Assembly: GCA_002633025.1 (NCBI GenBank)
Contig: NMRB01002418.1
Location: 2,945 to 66,944, forward strand
Reading direction: 5' to 3'
From: Notospermus geniculatus
Lineage: Eukaryota > Nemertea > Pilidiophora > Heteronemertea > Lineidae
Length of the DNA stretch: 64,000 nucleotides
Under the pieces are notes generated by a model. The model was given only the letters and a program-made list of their open reading frames with translations, ran no database searches and was not told where the DNA came from. Position 1 is the first letter of the stretch, and the number at the start of each line of letters is the position of its first letter. This document shows positions 62,101 to 64,000 of this stretch, piece after piece. A program made the translations under genes and the position numbers.

Positions 62101-64000
62101 GGACACCAAAGTTCAGTCCCAAACTGCCCATTTCTATTCATTTTGACCTCTGTAATCAGGACACCTCTCAATTATGGACACCAACTACCAGTCCCAAAGG
62201 TGTCCTTAATAGAGAGGTTCCACTGTAATTCTTTAAGGTTAAGGAAAACTTGTCACATAGGTATTCATTGGAAAGCGCTCCGTGAGAGCTTTCCAATGAA
62301 TACCTATTTGATAGGGTTTAGGTTTGTTTCCTTCTTTTTGTGCATATTTTCCAATTTGACAGCACACCTCAGGCAGAAAAGGGTCAATAAGCTTTTCTCT
62401 TTTCCTCATTGCCACTGCTTCATTCACCTCCGCCTATCTTCCGTTCCTTCACTATCCTCTTCTCTCTCCTCCTCTCCAGGAAACACTGTCCTAACACGAC
62501 ATCGCGCCACTTTAACGCGCGATCCCGTCGAAGCACGGCGCTGTGCAAGCAAAGGTAAAACACTCAACACTGTCAACCGTTTGAGGTCGAAACTTAGTGT
62601 CTGTTTGTTAGAGTGAGTAGCCTTTCAGTGTTGTGTGTCCTGTGACCATGGTAACCAACTAAGACTTTACAATGAACTGAACAGAAAAACACCCCAAAGA
62701 TGCGATGCCGGCCGGTGGCATCGGCATCTCCTAAAAACATCTGCTGGCATCGGCATCTCTTAAAAACATCGGCTGAATTAAGACCCTCTTCACACTTCCA
62801 AAAGAACTCTCCGTGTTCCTGCTTAATTGGTGTTGCTTTTGGCATTTGTCCTTGACCTTGCATCACTGATTCCATGACCCTATGACCTTGAGAAATTCCT
62901 TAACTTTCGAACCACTCTTCATGATGATAATACCAAATGCATCAGGCTACAAGATGGACCAGAAAAAATGACCTCTGGAAAAAGTCTTTATTGAATGTTT
63001 TACAAACGTTTTCGCTCTCCAACTGGTTTTCTAAAAACCTTTGATGCAGTAATTTGAAGGGGTATGAAATTGTGTGGTTTGTCACTAGTTGTCAGCCCTT
63101 CCACCATGACTACAAAAATACCCCTAAATACTTCCCAAACCAAGAATAATATCATACGTTTCTTGTGTAAATAAGCATAAGCTTATCCAGATTAAACGTC
63201 ACTAAATTCACTCAAAATTCCTCGTGATTAAATGCTTATAGCTTTCCTGTATGTGATTGTGGAAAATGTAGGGCCTATCCATGTTGAGTGGCAAATTTTT
63301 CGGCAGTGTCCCAAAAATGAACTCTGCCTGAAGTGATTTGGCTTTGCATTTCAAATGCTTGGTGAATTTAGAAAAAAGACTGAACTTCCACTGTAGTTTC
63401 ATAGCATAGTGCTAGTTGCACAAACTTTGAGCCAGTGGTTCCAATGTTGTAGGCCTACTGTGCAATAAGGAGTCACGTTAACTCTATAGGTGGCAGCACT
63501 GTTTGATAACGATAATCGCCACATTTCGCTTGTTCATAATCGTCTGGTAGCTGCTGATCTTCAGAATGATTCATCAGTTTCTTGCTATACAACTTGTTGC
63601 CAAGGAAACCAACTTCTGTCATCCTTACCAGCCTTCCTTCCTTCTCTCACTCTTCTTTTAAAACTGTTCTGTCAATTTCTCAAAAAGTACCCTTTTACAA
63701 AACTCTCTGTACCAACTGATACAGTGTTAAACTAAAAGACATTCTTATTCTTTGCAGAACGAAAAAGCACTCAGAGCGATCAGGTGAGTCAAGTGCTTGC
63801 TCAAGGTCACAAACATTTGACAGGCATTTCATTGCAAATCTTTGTTGTTCAGCAAAACTTGCAGTCTGCCGGAGATCTTCCACTGTTCCCCTCTTCACGG
63901 GGTTGGTTTCGATCAGAATTTCTGTTGACGTGTCGTCAGGGGATCGTCTGGACGCATTCAGGCATTTGCTTACCACCTTCACATTCACAGATTTGGCCGT
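47189..64000 (+). CDS. Large unrecognised coiled-coil gene with GGGAP motifs (CSPP1-like motif), 3' end outside window
   Basis: I do not recognise the whole protein. Exons read: 47189-47243, 51432-51593, 54213-54392, 54446-54616, 55480-55542, 56572-56680, 57170-57344, 57759-58029, 58543-58616, 58766-58826, 61403-61682, 62480-62554, 63758-63783, continuing past the edge. Borders are GT-AG and phases agree except between 58826 (phase 1) and 61403 (phase 0), where a small exon is missing; 60114-60139 is a weak candidate. It begins MATTFEDGNRGPLSLEH. Exons 3 and 4 encode two copies of a module: PKDF, then NHRFKGYPGNSMISPREPI or NHRYKGYPANAMVSPREPI, ending HHFDKG or SHFEKG. Exon 7 has a charged coiled-coil stretch and NPWGKPGGGAP; exon 8 FGRPGGGAPLR; exon 11 HPYGKPGAGAP. 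Human CSPP1 has one such NPWGKGGGGAPLR site next to coiled coils, so a centrosome or cilium role is suggested, not shown. No splice or repeat evidence suggests a pseudogene. Confidence 0.75.
48347..48600 (+). repeat. tRNA-derived SINE with (ATT)n tail
   Basis: 'gcggtggcacaatggttaga' gives an A box, GGTTCAATCCC a B box; the body carries 'aaaggtttctggattaggct' and it ends in an ATT microsatellite. The structure is a complete SINE. Intron 1 of the right-hand gene. Confidence 0.8.
48660..48795. repeat. Hairpin MITE (AGCAAATGCTTTTAGTTTTACT)
   Basis: 'agcaaatgcttttagtttta' and 'taaaactaaaagcatttgct' are exact inverted repeats around a core of about 65 bases. Confidence 0.8.
49294..49590 (+). repeat. 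tRNA-derived SINE, copy 2
   Basis: 'gagccacggtggtgtagtgg' (A box) and GGTTCGAATCC (consensus B box), same tail as 36009-36275, ending 'actttaactttaactttgac'. The better preserved of the two. Confidence 0.85.
49598..49971. repeat. Two MITE family B copies in tandem
   Basis: First copy 49598-49763, second 49766-49971, each from TGTGACCCG to a GTCACA end, both with 'ccattctctcctggtgtcat' and 'gagcgacatgcgactgcttt'. Confidence 0.8.
51120..51310 (+). repeat. SINE-like repeat, second copy
   Basis: Shares 'cccttgtacctgagtgtctg' and 'aaaagaccccacacaggtga' with 9790-10160. Boundaries approximate. It lies about 120 bases before an exon of the right-hand gene. Confidence 0.45.
51990..52231. repeat. 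MITE family A, copy 3
   Basis: Has the inner arms 'gcagatctgtgtacttcccc' and 'gcggaagtgcacagatcttt' and ends 'gagaatggtcta'; the left terminus is eroded. Confidence 0.7.
52440..52592. repeat. Short MITE (AAGGCCTGAACCCACTG)
   Basis: 'aaggcctgaacccactgtcg' and 'cgtcagtgggttcggggctt' are inverted ends; 'gcgttttgccgcc' and 'gtgcgtttttccgct' inside. Confidence 0.65.
53241..53485. repeat. MITE family A, copy 4
   Basis: TAGACAATTCTCAAATTGAC to GAGAATTGTCTA, with 'gtgcacttccgccgaaatcg' and 'cgatttcggcggaagtgggc'. Confidence 0.8.
55212..55298. repeat. 87-bp near-perfect hairpin MITE
   Basis: CAGGGTGGGCCAGAGAAAGT at one end, ACTTTCTCAGGCCCACCCTG at the other, with 'gtccctcgaacaatag' and its reverse inside; about 37 bases per arm. 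TA stands on both sides, the target of Tc1/mariner elements. Confidence 0.85.
56058..56227. repeat. MITE (TGTAGCGTTTTTCAGTGTGGCC)
   Basis: 'tgtagcgtttttcagtgtgg' and 'ccacactgaaaaacgttaca' are inverted ends, about 170 bases in all. Inner 'cccagtgtg' strings. Confidence 0.75.
56987..57137. repeat. MITE family F, uninterrupted copy
   Basis: 'gccgcccatacacggcgcaa' and 'attgatcgtgtatgggcagc' are the ends; inside 'caataatattgcccattgtg'. It ends 33 bases before the exon at 57170. Reference for the interrupted copy at 9090-9520. Confidence 0.75.
57436..57661. repeat. MITE (AGTCCGGCAACATCTAAACTACGAC)
   Basis: 'agtccggcaacatctaaact' and 'agttagatgttgccggact' with 'caatggaatgcggaag' and 'cttctgcattccattg' form long inverted ends. 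Confidence 0.8.
58243..58476. repeat. MITE family D, copy 3
   Basis: 'tagacgatatcactccaaaa' to 'ttttggagtgatagtcta'; inner 'catgacgtcccgcacgtcat' and 'gacgtgcgggacgtcatgat'. Confidence 0.85.
58932..59131. repeat. MITE family B copy
   Basis: TGTGACCCGCTCTGGCAAAA to GGGGGTCACA, with 'gacaccaggagagaatgga' inside. Confidence 0.8.
59408..59835. repeat. Element rich in GCAACTTGTTGC palindromes
   Basis: 'gagggtttacactaggttgc' and 'agttgcatgtgtaaaccgct' are the ends. GTTGCAACAAGTTGCA-like strings recur about a dozen times on both sides, so many alternative hairpins are possible. Confidence 0.65.
60222..60409. repeat. MITE family B, GCGCATTCCGAC subtype
   Basis: TGTGACCCGTGCCAGCAAAG to CTGGCACGGGTCACA; inner 'gggtcttctgtgcgcattcc'. 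Same subtype as 27768-27982. Confidence 0.8.
60888..61097. repeat. MITE with TACTGTAAACCGTGA ends
   Basis: 'tactgtaaaccgtgaaattt' and 'aaaatatcacggtttacagta' split by about 170 bases; CGCGAAAAT strings inside in both directions. Confidence 0.75.
61182..61258. repeat. MITE family K, right end missing
   Basis: Identical for most of its length to the left half of 41592-41736 ('cccagtttcacaaagaatct', 'gtgaccaggtttcagcaaat'), then stops abruptly at 'cagatgt' with no closing arm. Confidence 0.7.
62047..62227. repeat. MITE family C copy
   Basis: CAGTGGAACCTCTCTGTGCG to AGAGAGGTTCCACTGTA, with 'aggacacctctctactaagg' inside. Confidence 0.8.
62232..62395. repeat. Hairpin-containing repeat related to 28369-28549
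   Basis: 'ataggtattcattggaaagc' and 'gctttccaatgaatacctat' are exact inverted repeats of 20 bases with a 11-base spacer; 'ccaatttgacag' and 'cagaaaagggtcaa' follow, as in the family at 28369-28549. Confidence 0.65.
62642..62655. promoter_or_regulatory. Perfect X-box match in intron of the right-hand gene
   Basis: GTGACCATGGTAAC fits GTNRCC-N2-RGYAAC exactly. Intronic, 88 bases after exon 62480-62554. Confidence 0.3.

Overview
The window is nuclear DNA from an invertebrate animal. The reasons are intron-rich genes with consensus GT-AG splice sites, animal chromatin and cilium genes at high similarity to their vertebrate counterparts (recalled, not searched), tRNA-derived SINEs, and a very dense load of short inverted-repeat elements (MITEs). 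Many short palindromes (AGGCCT, ACATGT, ACCGGT) and the style of the SINEs resemble marine deuterostome genomes such as echinoderms, but I cannot fix the phylum. It is a draft assembly: one 401-base N run, five single 'n' joins, and two places where a join is flanked by two near-identical copies of the same locus.

Layout. (1) 1-1899: repeats, no recognisable gene. (2) 1900-3860, minus: a three-exon gene for a 183-residue protein with an RG-rich start, a Pro/Ala/Lys middle and an unrecognised folded C-terminus. (3) 4735-5498, plus: a small membrane-protein gene, weakly COX14-like, whose first exon ends at an assembly join. (4) 5499-13841: no gene recognised; MITEs (some nested), and probably the long 3' region of INO80D, ending in a nine-unit 43-bp tandem array. 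(5) 13842-22882, minus: INO80D, ten coding exons that splice in frame to 1198 residues. (6) 22948-25905: 5' regions of INO80D and WDR37, one doubtful small ORF, and a cluster of AGGCCT palindromes. (7) 25906-33084, plus: WDR37, nine exons seen, part of the middle lost in the N gap; a tRNA-Arg(CCG) gene lies antisense in one intron. (8) 33085-35540: MITEs. (9) 35541-46459, minus: TTC21B (IFT139), 21 coding exons that splice in frame to 1323 residues. (10) 47189 to the right edge, plus: a long gene not recognised as a whole, with a duplicated exon module and three GGGAP-type motifs like one I recall in the centrosome protein CSPP1; it runs out of the window.

The genes are not an operon. INO80D is a chromatin-remodelling subunit, WDR37 a WD40 adaptor, TTC21B an intraflagellar-transport subunit. 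TTC21B and the right-hand gene are head to head, 729 bp apart, and may share a promoter; if the latter is centrosomal or ciliary, the pairing makes sense. Four perfect RFX X-box matches, and a tandem array of X-box-like 14-mers inside a TTC21B intron, are the most intriguing non-coding signals. Exon coordinates come from manual splice-site reading with frame checks at every junction.
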